Source: Elusimicrobiota bacterium (GTDB taxonomy: Bacteria; Elusimicrobiota; Elusimicrobia; UBA1565; UBA9628). Taken from it: 39,865 nt of DNA. The position numbers and the translations under genes were made by a program. Every line of letters begins with the position of its first letter. Positions within the stretch are counted from its first letter, which is position 1. Shown here piece by piece: positions 29,884 through 39,747 of this stretch. Where the stretch lies: NCBI GenBank assembly GCA_016209035.1, contig JACQWX010000033.1, positions 35,598 through 75,462 on the forward strand, written 5' to 3'. The notes beneath the pieces are model-generated. The model saw only the letters and a list, made by a program, of their open reading frames with translations, did no database searches and was not told the DNA's origin.

Positions 29884-31292
29884 CGGCCGGAGCGGCCGCG
29901 GTTCCTGCCCTGCTGGCCGTGCCCGCGGCCATGGCGGCGCTTCTCCCAGCGCTTGCCGTGCTTGCGGCCCGACAAGCCCTGGTTGCCGCCGCTCCGCTCC
30001 TTTTGTTCGCGGCCCTGGATCTCCGGGGCGACGGGTCGGGACCGACCGACGGAATTCCTGGCGTAGCCGCCGAGGAAGGCGTCGGCGCCGATGCGGTCCG
30101 CGAGGCCCGGGTCGTCGATGAACGGGTTGCGGTTGCCCTGCCAGCGCTCGATGAGTCCGTTCCTCTTCATCTCGAACTCGGTGGGAGGGAACCGGCGGTT
30201 CCAGTCCAAGAGGGTCCGGACCACGGCCGGCGTCCAGAAATGGCGGCCGCCCGCCCGGAAGATCCTTTTGTCGTAATAGCGGGAGTAGAAGTAGAAGGCC
30301 GCGCGCGCCACCCGGCCCTTCGCGAAATCAGGAGGCTCGAACACGCCGGCCGCCATCCGGGCGCCGCCGTTGTTCGAGTATTCCGGGTGGTCCTTGGGCA
30401 CCTCGCCGAAGGGGAAGTTGCTCCGGATGGAGTTGGGATGCTCGAGGGTCGCCATCAGGTGGTGCAGGTCCGAGCGCATGGGCGCGGCCCGGTCGAAGAA
30501 GGACTGGGGCCAGACGTGCTCAGCGTTGACGCCGTCGCGGTCGGCGTGCCCGTCGCCGTTCGAGTCCCCGCGCTCCTTGTAGCGGCTGGAGTCTCCGCCC
30601 TGGCCCGGCAGGAAGGTCCCGGAATAGGGGTCGAGGATGCCGGTCCGGCCGTTCTGCTCCACATGGTCCGCCACCTTGTACATGTAGGCCCGTCCTTCTT
30701 CGTAGTCCTGAGAGCGGAAGCCTCGTCCCGAGATCTCGTGGACGGAGCTGAGCAGGGCTTGGCCCGACAGCCCCTTGGTCGGCGCGAGATAGGAGGCCTT
30801 CGCGGTCGAAGCCTCGGCCGAAGGCGCGATCTCGTCCAAGTCAGACGCGGATTCGACCTGGCTGCCGTCGAAGATGACCTTGCCCTCGGCGAGGGAGGAC
30901 TCGAGAGCCTGCGGGACTCCGGGCTGCTCGGATTGCACTCGTCCGGCATTCTCCAGGTCTTTCGCGGAAACGGGCAGCGTCTCCGGGGCGATGCCCAGGG
31001 CGGGCATGACGGTCTCGATCTCGGCTTGGCCCACGGTCGCGGTGAGGGAAGGCGGAAGACTCAGGTCCGGCAGGGCCGGCGTGACGACCGGAGGCTGGAG
31101 CGAGTCCCATAGGATCGCGCCGGAGACCGCCAAGTTCTTCAGGAAGGAAGTGCGCGGCACGAGGGGAACGAAAGCCTGCGCCGCCGGAGCCACGGGAACG
31201 CCGCGCACCACCGCCCGCGCGAGCGCGGAGTCGCTGACGAATAGGCAGAGCAAGGACGCGCATGCGACCCGCAAGACCGGGCTCTTTCGCAT
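29880..31292 (-). CDS. secreted endonuclease I family nuclease
   Basis: 470 residues from the ATG at 31292. Signal peptide MRKSPVLRVACASLLCLFVSDSALA. About 160 residues of low-complexity pro-region follow, then an Endonuclease_1 (EndA/NucM, beta-beta-alpha metal) domain at about 185-415: NAEHVWPQSFF with the catalytic His, RSDLHHLMATLEHPNSIRSN, and WNRRFPPTEFEMKRNGLIE. An EF-hand-like loop DSNGDGHADRDGV just before the active site could bind calcium. The last 50 residues are Arg/Lys/Gly-rich. The family degrades DNA outside the cytoplasm. Upstream, TATGCT (31300-31305) predicts a leaderless start at this ATG. Confidence 0.85.
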   Translation of the reverse strand: MRKSPVLRVACASLLCLFVSDSALARAVVRGVPVAPAAQAFVPLVPRTSFLKNLAVSGAILWDSLQPPVVTPALPDLSLPPSLTATVGQAEIETVMPALGIAPETLPVSAKDLENAGRVQSEQPGVPQALESSLAEGKVIFDGSQVESASDLDEIAPSAEASTAKASYLAPTKGLSGQALLSSVHEISGRGFRSQDYEEGRAYMYKVADHVEQNGRTGILDPYSGTFLPGQGGDSSRYKERGDSNGDGHADRDGVNAEHVWPQSFFDRAAPMRSDLHHLMATLEHPNSIRSNFPFGEVPKDHPEYSNNGGARMAAGVFEPPDFAKGRVARAAFYFYSRYYDKRIFRAGGRHFWTPAVVRTLLDWNRRFPPTEFEMKRNGLIERWQGNRNPFIDDPGLADRIGADAFLGGYARNSVGRSRPVAPEIQGREQKERSGGNQGLSGRKHGKRWEKRRHGRGHGQQGRNRGRSGR

Positions 31293-31299
31293 CAGGCAT

Positions 31300-31305
31300 A
31301 GCATA
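31300..31305 (-). promoter_or_regulatory. -10 box of the endonuclease I gene
   Basis: TATGCT on the minus strand, predicted start 31293, one base before the ATG at 31292. The same hexamer at the same distance precedes the gene at 23605. Confidence 0.4.
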
Positions 31306-31410
31306 TCCTCTGTCCGGGGCTTGGCGCCTGGGACCATCGGCCCATGGAGAAACCATCAAAAAGCCCATGAAAACCTGCCCTTTGGTCCTCCCCGTGATAG
31401 AGGAGAGACG

Positions 31411-34349
31411 ATGGAAAGGCTACAATCTACCTTGATGACGGGGTCGGGCGGAACACTGGCCTTGCTATCGTATGGGCGCGTGTTGGTCGCATCCCTCGAC
31501 AAGGCGCGCCGACAGGCCTCGCATTCGCTCCCCGCATGGGTCCTGGGCTGCGCGGCGCTGGTGGCCGCAGTCTTCTTCGTTCAGCCGTTCCCCTGGTCAG
31601 CATCCCCCTTGGGCGTGACTTGCCAGGACCTCGCCATCGGGGAGTCCCTGCTTCACGGCTTCGGGAGCAAGGACATCTCCTACAGCATGCCGATGCAGAG
31701 CGTGCTGTGCGCAGCCGTCAGGCACGTCCCCGCCGGATCGCAGCCGGCCTGCGTGCTGGCGTTGTGGTCCGCCGCTCTCCTCTTGGCGTTCACCCTGGGC
31801 TGCCTCCTTCATTCGCCGCTCGCGGGCGGGCTCTCCGCTCTGGCGGCTTCGCGGTTGATCGTCCCAGGGCTCGAATACGACAATGTCTATCCGCTCTTCG
31901 TGCTCCTGGTCGCCAATGTCCTGGTCTGGGCAGGCCGCGGCCCGGGTCTCGGCCAGGGCCTGGCCCTGGGCGCGGCCGTGGGCTTGAGCGTGTTGGAGCG
32001 CTCGCCTTTGTTCCTGTTCCCTTTCGTGGCGGCCGGCTATTCGCTGTGGGTCCAGGACCCCGGGTCCCGGGGGCGGCGTTGGCCGTACGCGGCGTCCTTG
32101 GTCGCGGTCCCGGCCCTGATCCTCCTGCCCTGGGTGTGGATGAACTACGCCTTGCACGGCCGCATCATCCTCTTCGAGGAGAACCGAGCCGCCTTCAACA
32201 TCGTGACCGGGGCCATTGGCGCGGTTTCGACCATCGAAGGCGACCTCAGGCACCTCGTGAGCCTGGCCGATGGCACCGGCGCCCTGGCCTGGGCCCTGGG
32301 CCGCATCCTGGAGCACCCGCTGGATTTCCTGAAGGTCTTTGGCGCGCGGGCCGTGTCCATCCTGGGGGAGCATCCCGCGCTCTTCCTCCTGGCGGCGGCC
32401 GGCGCGTTTTTCTCGCGCTCCCGCCATGAGTTCAGGCTCTGCGGGCTTCTCGTCGCCTACTATCTGGCGGTCCATTGCCTGATGTCCGTGAGGCCGCGCT
32501 ATTTCACGCCGGTCTGGCCCGTGCTCTGCGGGATGTCGGCGGGTTTCCTCGCGGAGCTGGCGCTGCCGGTCTCGGGCAGGCCGGGGACGCGTCTGTGCGC
32601 CGGCGTGGTGTCAGCCCTGTACGCGCTCTGCGCGGGCATGGGGCTCTTCGTCCTGGCTAAGGTCATGGCGCACCCGGCCCGGCCCGATCGAGCGCGGCTG
32701 GAGGAGAGGCTCTCCGCGCGGCCGGACCTCGCCTGCCTGTGGGCCGAGAGCGGCAGGGAGCGCCTCGCTAGGGGAGACATCAAGGCCGGGCTCGCGGACC
32801 TGCGCCGCGCGCTCCTCCTGGGCCCCCGGCCGGACCGTGCGCTGGAGCTCGCCCGGGCCCTCATCCTGGCCGACAGCCCGCAGCAGGGCCTCGTCCACTC
32901 GCTGGATCAGACCGGCGCGGATTGGAACGACCGTGTGCGCCGGCATCTTCTCAGGGCGCTGGCGTTCCTCAGGGAAGGCAGGTCGCGGGAAGCCGAGGCG
33001 GCCTTCGGCGAGGCGGAGCGGCTGCGGTCCCCGGTCGACACGCCGGCCCTACGTTCCACGCCCTATGACCGCGAACTCCAGGAGCGGCTCAACATCGGCT
33101 ACCGGCTGCTGTACCGCGAGTTGGCCGCGCTGCTCAAGCCCCTGCCTCCCGCGGAACAGATCGCCTTGCTCCAACGCGGCCTCGTGCCCGGCCGCGGCGC
33201 CAAGGAGAGGGCCTCGCCGTTCGCTCTTCTGCTGCGCGACTCGGATTGGTGGCTCGATGTGGCTGGACAGGCGCACGCTGCCGGGGATGGGAAGGGTTTT
33301 CTGGCAGCCGGCCTGCAGGCCGCGCAGGAACGCCTGTCCCCGGCCGCCGCGGCGGCGCTCTTAGACCGGTGCCGCGGTATCGGCGACCCGGCTCTCGCCG
33401 TACCGCTGCTCAGGCGTCTGGCCGCGCTGCGACCCCGTGACCCAGCGGTCCTCCTGGCCTTGGCGTCGGGGAATCTCAAGCTCAAGGCTGGGGCGGAGGC
33501 GCGGCGCTGGCTCGAGCGCTCGACCAGCCTCCCGCTGGGCCAAGCCCAGCTGCATCAAGCGCTCGATCTCTGCCGTGCTTTGGCCGACCAAGGGTGCGCT
33601 CGTCGGCTGCTCGAGCTGTCCACGAAGCTTCATCCCCGGAACCCTGGCTACTGGCTGGAGAGGGCCCACCTCGCCGCCCAGACGGGCCGGCGCAAGGAAG
33701 CGGCCGCCCATCTTCGTGAGGCTCTCGCCCTTCCCCTGCAGGCCGCGGGTCTGCTCCGGGCAGCCGGGATCTGCCGCAACATGGGCGAAGACGGTCGCGA
33801 GTTCGAGCTGCTGGCTAGGCTCTCCCATGCCGAGCCCGACGACCCCGGCTTGTGGCTGGCCATGGCCGACTTGGCTGCCGAGGGCGGCAGACGCGGCGAG
33901 GCCATCGCCTATCTCGACCGCGCCGACTCGCCGGGACTCGCCCCGGACCAGCGTCTCAAGCAGGCCATCATCCTGCAGAGGCTTGGGCTCTTGAGCCGGG
34001 CCTTGGCCATCCTCGACAGCCTGGCCGCGGCCGACCCCAGGAACGCCGGCTATCTGAGCAGCCGGGGCGTGGTCCGCGCCTTGCTGGGACGCGGTCCCGA
34101 TGCCGTTTCCGACTTGAGGCAGGCCGTGTCCCTCGACCCGCGCAGTCTCCAATCCTACCTGAGCTTGGGAAGCCTTCTGGATTCATCCTGCCGGACCGAC
34201 GAGGCCATCAGGGTCTATCAGGATGCCTTGCGCCGACCGGGCTCGGACCAGCCTGCCGTGCGCCAGGCCATCCGCCGGAGCCGGGCGGTTCTGTTGGAGA
34301 GGAGGAAGGCCGGGGCTTCCCGCGCAGGGTGCGGCTCAGCGCCTCGCCG

Positions 34350-34353
<4 letters not shown>
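31411..34353 (+). CDS. multi-TM GT-C-like membrane protein with TPR tail
   Basis: 980 residues. About ten membrane helices cover residues 40-425. The first large loop carries an acidic CQDLAIGESLLHGFG and the pattern recalls ArnT/PMT-type GT-C glycosyltransferases that use lipid-linked sugars, but no diagnostic DxD is certain. A soluble TPR region of about 550 residues follows, ending with LDPRSLQSYLSLGSLLD, much like the end of the SGNH-TPR protein at 27235. Likely acts at the membrane in surface glycan or protein glycosylation. AGGAGAGACG directly before the ATG at 31411 gives a clear ribosome-binding site. Four-base convergent overlap with the next gene. Confidence 0.72.
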
Positions 34354-35210
<857 letters not shown>

Positions 35211-35211
35211 C

Positions 35212-35760
35212 TCACTTGCCTCCCCCACGGGGAGGCAAGTAGTCGTGGGGGCTTACTTGCCGTCTTATCAAGGACTCCTTCTTGCTTCTTCTTACGGTCT
35301 TCACCACCGCGTCCACGATGCTCTGATAGCCCGTGCACCGGCAGAGGTTGCCGGAGAGGTACTCGCGGATGGCTTGAGGGTCGGCCGAGCCGCCTGACTT
35401 GACCCAGGACCACGCGGTCAGCAGGATGCCAGGCGTGCAGATGCCGCACTGCGAAGCGGCCTCCTCCATGAAGGACTTCTGAAGCGGGCTCAAAGCCTTG
35501 CTCCGCGCGAGGGATTCCACGGTATCCACCCGCCTGCCCTCGGCCTGGGACGCGGGGACCAGGCAGCTGGCGACCGGCGCGTGGTCGAGGAGCACGGTGC
35601 AGGCGCCGCATTCGCCCTCGCCGCACCCTTCCTTGGCGCCGGTCAAGCCGAAGTCCTCGCGCAGGACGTCGAGCAGGCGCTTGAAGGGGGGGCCTTTGTA
35701 GGCGCGTCTCCTTCCGTTGACGGTGATCACGAGCGCCTTGTCGCAAGCCTCCCGAGCCAC
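35212..35760 (-). CDS. xanthine dehydrogenase family 2Fe-2S subunit
   Basis: About 182 residues from a GTG at 35760. All eight cluster cysteines are present: CGEGECGACTVLL with a later Cys, and CGICTPG with LSGNLCRCTGY. It links the molybdenum site to FAD. Start uncertain: the frame is open back to an ATG at 35844, which would overlap the large subunit gene by 35 bases and translate element B; I prefer the GTG, where the protein begins to resemble its family, although the GGGGAGG is only three bases away. The last 14 residues (PHDYLPPRGGGK) are encoded by element D, an added tail. Confidence 0.87.
   Translation of the reverse strand: MAREACDKALVITVNGRRRAYKGPPFKRLLDVLREDFGLTGAKEGCGEGECGACTVLLDHAPVASCLVPASQAEGRRVDTVESLARSKALSPLQKSFMEEAASQCGICTPGILLTAWSWVKSGGSADPQAIREYLSGNLCRCTGYQSIVDAVVKTVRRSKKESLIRRQVSPHDYLPPRGGGK
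35214..35271 (-). repeat. palindromic element, copy D (2Fe-2S to FAD subunit)
   Basis: Minus strand: GATAAGACGGCA head, GCCCCCAC block, then a 12-bp perfect stem (35214-35225 with 35229-35240). Almost identical to copy A at 8561. It is translated as the C-terminus of the 2Fe-2S subunit, and its arm provides the Shine-Dalgarno of the FAD subunit. Confidence 0.85.
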
Positions 35761-35762
35761 GA

Positions 35763-35816
35763 GCCTCCCCCACGGGGGAGGCGAGTATTGAGGGGGGATG
35801 ATTGCCGTTTCATTGA
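35763..35816 (-). repeat. palindromic element, copy B (large to 2Fe-2S subunit)
   Basis: Minus strand: AATGAAACGGCA head, whose TGA is the stop codon of the large subunit, a C-rich block, then GCCTCCCCC paired with GGGGGAGGC (35763-35782). It precedes the probable GTG start of the 2Fe-2S subunit. Confidence 0.8.
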
Positions 35817-38047
35817 GTTCTTCCTTTCTTCCGGATGAACTCATGGCAAATTTTCTCCGGCAGCACCGGCAGGTCCGGGATGAGGAGCCCGGTGGCGTTG
35901 CGCACGGCGGCGACCACGGCGGGAGCCGGAGCGTTGTGGGGGAGCTCGCCGATGCCCTTGGCGCCGAAGGGTCCGCGGGAGTAGGGCTTTTCGACGATCT
36001 CGAGGGTGAGGGAAGGGGCGTCGGTGAAGGTCGGGATGGTGTAGTTCGTGAACTGGTTGTTGGCCATCGAGCCCTTGGAGAAGACCGGGTTCTCGATCAA
36101 GGCCCAGCCCAGCCCCTGCACGGTGCCGCCCGCGATCTGGCCGCGGACCATGGCCGGGTGGACGGCGCGGCCGACGTCGGTGGCGGTGAAGGCCGCCTTG
36201 ACCTTGACCTCGTAGGTCGTGCGGTCCACCTCCAGGTCCACCGCGATGGCCTCATAGCCGTAGACCCCGTAGGCGTCGCCCTTGTAAGCGTTCTCATCCC
36301 ATTGGATATCAGGGGGCTTCTCGTACACGCCCTCGAAGCTGATCTCCCCCTTCGCGGCCAGCCTGCGGCCGGCGCATTCGAGCCCCTTGGCCGTGGTCGG
36401 GAACGACCCCAGCTCAAGCGCCACCTTGTCCTTGAGCTTGAGGGCGGCCTTCATGAGGATGCCGCCGATGATCATGGTGGTGCGGCTCGCCACCGTGGGG
36501 CCGCTGTCGGGGACCCTGTCGGTGTCAGGGGCCGCGACCCGGACCAGCGCAGGGTCGAGGCCCAAGGTCTCGGCCACGATCTGCGTCAAGACCGTGATCT
36601 CCCCTTGCCCCATCTCCGTGGTCGCGGCCAGGACCCAGACCACGCCGGCGCGGTCGAGCGAGACCGCGGCTCTGCTGGCCAGCATGACCTCGCCGCTCCC
36701 GGTGAACCCGGGCCCGTGGTGCACCAGGGCCAGGCCGATGCCCTTCCAGACAGGCCCGGGCTTCTTGTTCAAGACCGCGTAGCGGCGGCGTTTCTTCTCG
36801 TAAGCCGAGTCCTTGACGCAGCGCTCGAGCACCTCGGTTGCGCCCACGCTCTCCCTGAGGACCTGGCCGGTCGCGAGGCACGAGCCTTCCTTGACGAGGT
36901 TCTTGCGGCGGAGCTTCAAGGGGTCGAGGCCCGTCTCCGCCGCGATCTTCTCCCAGTGGGCCTCGACCGCGAAGAGGGTCTGGGGCGCGCCGAAGCCGCG
37001 GAAGGCCCCGTTGGGAGGCGTGTTGGTCGCCACGGCCCTGGAGCGCACGCGCACGTGGGGGCATTCGTAGGGGCCGGCGGCGTGCAGCGTGCCGCGGGAC
37101 AAGACCACGGGCGAGAGGGTGAGGTAAGCCCCGCCGTCGAAGACCACGTCGATGTCCTGGGCCACCAGCTTCCCATCCTTGGTCAGCCCAGTGCGGTGGC
37201 GCACCACGGAAGGGTGCCGCTTGGTGGTGGCGGCCATGTCCTCGGCCCGGTCGTAGAGCATCTTGACCGGCCGGCGGCTCTTGACGGCCAGGAGCGCGGC
37301 ATGGCCGGCCAGCATGGAGGGGTAGTCCTCCTTGCCCCCGAACGCCCCCCCGGTCACGGCCTGGATGACGCGGATGTTCCCGCCAGGGAAGATGCGCTTC
37401 AAAGCCTTCTGGACGTAGTAAGGACACTGCATCGAGCCCATGACCACGATGGTCCCGTTCTTCTCCACCCAGGCGGCCATGGCATGCGGCTCGATGTAGG
37501 CATGTTCCTGCGGCGGAGTGCGGTATTCTCCTTCGACGATGTACTCCGCCGCAGCGAAGCCTTTCTTGATGTCGCCTTTTTCTATCAGATACGACTTAAA
37601 AACGTTGTCTTGTCCGCGAAGCAGCTGCTTCGCGGACAGAGAGTCCTCAATGCTCAGGACCGGCTCCATCTCCTCATAGGTGATCTTGACGTGCCGGGGC
37701 GCCTGCCAGACCATGTTCCTGTCCGGATGGGCCACGAGCAGGATGGGCTCCATGGGGTGCATGACCCTGCCCGGCGCCAGGAGCGGCTGGTCCGCCTCGA
37801 TGGCGGCCACGCAGTTCTCGCCGGGGATGTCGACCGCCCTGGCGATGACCGTGTCCTTCCAGGGGCAGCAGGGGTCGAACTCGATGCTCTTGACGGTCCC
37901 GTAGGCGATGGTCGAGCGGACCGTGACGCCGTAGAGGCAGTCCGGCAGGCGGTTGTCGTCGAGGTACTTGGCCGCGCCGCGGAGCTTCTCATCCGCGTCG
38001 ACCCTGGGGATGGAGCGGCCGACCGCGATCCGTGCCATCGGCCTCAT
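35810..38047 (-). CDS. xanthine dehydrogenase family molybdopterin-binding subunit
   Basis: 745 residues, usual for the large subunit of three-part hydroxylases. Conserved motifs include VTGGAFGGKEDY, NTPPNGAFRGFGAPQ (molybdopterin contacts) and GPFGAKGIGELP, whose Glu is the catalytic base. The substrate (purine, aldehyde or other heterocycle) cannot be told; no CoxL-type active-site CSFR signature is seen, so CO is unlikely. Residues around LSAKQLLRGQ are encoded by a 28-bp perfect palindrome that looks inserted between EPVLSIEDS and the usual continuation. ATG at 38047, or a second ATG at 38038. Order large, 2Fe-2S, FAD. No maturation genes are seen here. Confidence 0.92.
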   Translation of the reverse strand: MRPMARIAVGRSIPRVDADEKLRGAAKYLDDNRLPDCLYGVTVRSTIAYGTVKSIEFDPCCPWKDTVIARAVDIPGENCVAAIEADQPLLAPGRVMHPMEPILLVAHPDRNMVWQAPRHVKITYEEMEPVLSIEDSLSAKQLLRGQDNVFKSYLIEKGDIKKGFAAAEYIVEGEYRTPPQEHAYIEPHAMAAWVEKNGTIVVMGSMQCPYYVQKALKRIFPGGNIRVIQAVTGGAFGGKEDYPSMLAGHAALLAVKSRRPVKMLYDRAEDMAATTKRHPSVVRHRTGLTKDGKLVAQDIDVVFDGGAYLTLSPVVLSRGTLHAAGPYECPHVRVRSRAVATNTPPNGAFRGFGAPQTLFAVEAHWEKIAAETGLDPLKLRRKNLVKEGSCLATGQVLRESVGATEVLERCVKDSAYEKKRRRYAVLNKKPGPVWKGIGLALVHHGPGFTGSGEVMLASRAAVSLDRAGVVWVLAATTEMGQGEITVLTQIVAETLGLDPALVRVAAPDTDRVPDSGPTVASRTTMIIGGILMKAALKLKDKVALELGSFPTTAKGLECAGRRLAAKGEISFEGVYEKPPDIQWDENAYKGDAYGVYGYEAIAVDLEVDRTTYEVKVKAAFTATDVGRAVHPAMVRGQIAGGTVQGLGWALIENPVFSKGSMANNQFTNYTIPTFTDAPSLTLEIVEKPYSRGPFGAKGIGELPHNAPAPAVVAAVRNATGLLIPDLPVLPEKICHEFIRKKGRTQ
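37611..37638. repeat. 28-bp perfect palindrome inside coding sequence
   Basis: Arms of 14 bases without any loop, centre at 37624/37625, left arm TGTCCGCGAAGCAG. It is read in frame in the large subunit gene and is followed, in the coding direction, by a clearly AT-rich stretch. Confidence 0.75.
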
Positions 38048-38050
38048 TCT

Positions 38051-38056
38051 ATAATA
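38051..38056 (-). promoter_or_regulatory. -10 box of the molybdoenzyme operon
   Basis: TATTAT on the minus strand, with a predicted start near 38044. That lies inside the first ATG (38047) and six bases before the second (38038), which favours the second ATG as true start. Confidence 0.4.
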
Positions 38057-38081
38057 AAAGACGGACCGGTAGGCGAATCAC

Positions 38082-38110
38082 GTGACAATGTGACTATTTA
38101 TGACTATAAT
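38082..38110 (+). promoter_or_regulatory. promoter of the toxin-antitoxin pair
   Basis: GTGACA (38082-38087), 17-base spacer, consensus TATAAT (38105-38110). The predicted start at 38117 is the A of the second ATG of the antitoxin gene: leaderless. TGAC/TGACTAT repeats around it could be the operator bound by the antitoxin. Confidence 0.7.
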
Positions 38111-38116
38111 ATGGAC

Positions 38117-38374
38117 ATGTTATCAGTCAATATAGCCGCGCTCAAGGCCCGGCTCAGTTTCTATCTGGGCAGGGTCAGACAGGGGCAGGAAGTGCTCGTG
38201 CTGGACCGGAAGACCCCCATCGCCAAGATGGTGCCGTCCCCGGGGATGGGCGAGGAGTTCGTCGTGGTCGAGGCCAAGAGGACGCCGGCGCATCTGAAGA
38301 GAATCCCGGTCCATGTCGCCAAGCAAAGAACCGACATCGTTTCCGTCCTTCGCGAGGACCGCGACCGGCGATGA
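38117..38374 (+). CDS. Phd/YefM-family antitoxin
   Basis: 85 residues from the ATG at 38117 (an upstream ATG at 38111 lies before the predicted transcript start). It begins LSVNIAALKARLSFYLGRVRQGQEVLVLDRKTPIAKMVP, the DNA-binding Phd/YefM fold that shapes a beta sheet and represses its own promoter. The C-terminal half is the toxin-binding tail (HLKRIPVHVAKQRTDIVSVL). Overlaps the toxin start by four bases (ATGA), as is standard. Confidence 0.85.
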   Translation: MLSVNIAALKARLSFYLGRVRQGQEVLVLDRKTPIAKMVPSPGMGEEFVVVEAKRTPAHLKRIPVHVAKQRTDIVSVLREDRDRR

Positions 38375-38805
38375 CCGTCTACCTGGAGAGTTCGGCCCTG
38401 CTGCGCAGGCTCCTGGGGGAGGCCGGGACGATCGATGGCTGGGGGGATTGGCGGAGGTGCTACACCAGCGAGATCACCGTCGTGGAATCGTTGCGGGCTT
38501 TTGACCGTCTTAGGCTTCAAGGCAAACTCGAGGACGCCGAGGTCTCGCTGATGAGGAAGTCGCTGAAGCGAGCCCTTGAGTCCATCGGCCTGATTGCGCT
38601 CAATCCCGCGGTGCTGAACAGGGCTTCCCAGGCTTTCCCTACGGTGGTGGGAACGCTGGACGCCATCCACCTGGCGAGCGTCCTCATGTACGCGGACAAA
38701 CGCAAGGTCCAGCCCGTCTTCCTGACCCACGATGTCCGTCTCGGCATAGCGGCCCAGGCTCTCGGCCTTGAGGTTCGCGGGCTCGCCCGGGATGTCCTGC
38801 ATTAG
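38371..38805 (+). CDS. vapC: VapC-like PIN-domain toxin
   Basis: 144 residues. PIN-fold ribonuclease toxin, coupled to the antitoxin. Acidic active-site residues: Glu6 in YLESSALLRRL, where most VapC have Asp, Glu in TSEITVVES, Asp in GTLDAIHLASVL, and Asp in LTHDVRLG. Such toxins cut tRNA or rRNA and are held in check by the antitoxin. The Glu-for-Asp change occurs in some PIN proteins, so activity is likely kept. Followed by mtgA after 96 bases. Confidence 0.86.
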   Translation: MTVYLESSALLRRLLGEAGTIDGWGDWRRCYTSEITVVESLRAFDRLRLQGKLEDAEVSLMRKSLKRALESIGLIALNPAVLNRASQAFPTVVGTLDAIHLASVLMYADKRKVQPVFLTHDVRLGIAAQALGLEVRGLARDVLH

Positions 38806-38901
38806 AGTGAAGTTCCCCGCCGACTTTTATACCGCAATGCCCATTCCTGACCCTGGCAGTATTTTGCATCCTTCTTGGGCAGCTGACGTAGATCCTGGGA
38901 C

Positions 38902-39747
38902 ATGGCGGTGAAACGAAGAAAGAGGCTTGCCGGGGTCTTGCGGCTCCTGTTCTATGCCGGGGCCGCCGCGTTCGCGGCGTCGGCCGCGTACGTCCTGTGG
39001 CTTCCGGACGTGGCGCCGCTCAAGAGGAGCAATCCCAAGACTACCTGCTACGTCGAGCTGAGGAGGGCGCAGGCGGCCAAGCGGGGCAAGAAGCTTCAGA
39101 TTCGGATGCAGTGGGTCCCTTGGGACCGCATCTCCGAGCACCTCAAGCACGCGGTCTTCATCGCCGAGGACGACATGTTCTACCAGCACCAGGGCGTGGA
39201 CTGGGAAGCGGTCAGGGTGGCCTTCGCCAAGGACTGGGAGGAAAAGCGCCTCGCATACGGCGGCAGCACCATCACCCAGCAGGTCGCGAGGAACCTCTAC
39301 CTCTCGCCGTCCAAGAACCCCCTGCGCAAGGTCAAGGAGATCCTAGTCGCCTACAAGCTGGAGAAGGTCCTGGGCAAGCGCAGGATCTTCGAGCTCTACC
39401 TCAACATCGCGGAATGGGGGAAGGGCATCTTCGGCGCCGAGGCGGCAGCCCAAGCCTATTTCGGGAAACCCGCGGCGGACCTCACGGTGGACGAGGCCGT
39501 GGCCCTGGCCGTGGTCCTGCCCAGCCCCAAGAGGTGGAGCCCCGCCAAGAGGGGCCGCTACGTGGAGCGCAACATGCGCCGCGTCATGGCGCGCATGCGC
39601 GCCTCAGGCTACCTGCCGGAGGAGGAGGGGGAGCCCGTCCTGCCGGAAGAGCTCTCGGTCTCCTCCGGGACTTTGGTCGACGAAACGCCGAGGACTGGCT
39701 TCGGCTCGGTCTCCAGCGAGGCGAGCTTCCCGGCCGAGACGCGCTAG
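38902..39747 (+). CDS. mtgA: monofunctional peptidoglycan glycosyltransferase
   Basis: 281 residues, with a C-terminal extension of about 45 compared with E. coli MtgA (242). It polymerises lipid II into glycan strands on the outer face of the inner membrane. Membrane anchor at about 14-33, then the GT51 motifs: FIAEDDMFYQHQGVDW with the catalytic Glu at 89, GGSTITQQVARNLYL at 120-134, and ELYLNIAEWGKGIFGAEAAA. No transpeptidase domain follows. The tail is Ser/Thr/Glu-rich and probably unstructured. Only a weak ribosome-binding site (CCTGGGA) is visible before the ATG. Confidence 0.93.
   Translation: MAVKRRKRLAGVLRLLFYAGAAAFAASAAYVLWLPDVAPLKRSNPKTTCYVELRRAQAAKRGKKLQIRMQWVPWDRISEHLKHAVFIAEDDMFYQHQGVDWEAVRVAFAKDWEEKRLAYGGSTITQQVARNLYLSPSKNPLRKVKEILVAYKLEKVLGKRRIFELYLNIAEWGKGIFGAEAAAQAYFGKPAADLTVDEAVALAVVLPSPKRWSPAKRGRYVERNMRRVMARMRASGYLPEEEGEPVLPEELSVSSGTLVDETPRTGFGSVSSEASFPAETR

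Noticed and set aside
30874..31410. N-terminal extension of the GT-C-like protein frame
   Set aside because: It lies over the endonuclease I gene in antisense; a clear ribosome site marks the ATG at 31411.
35798..38110. Very long plus-strand frame leading into the antitoxin
   Set aside because: Antisense to the molybdoenzyme large subunit, which has clear catalytic motifs; only the part from 38117 is real.
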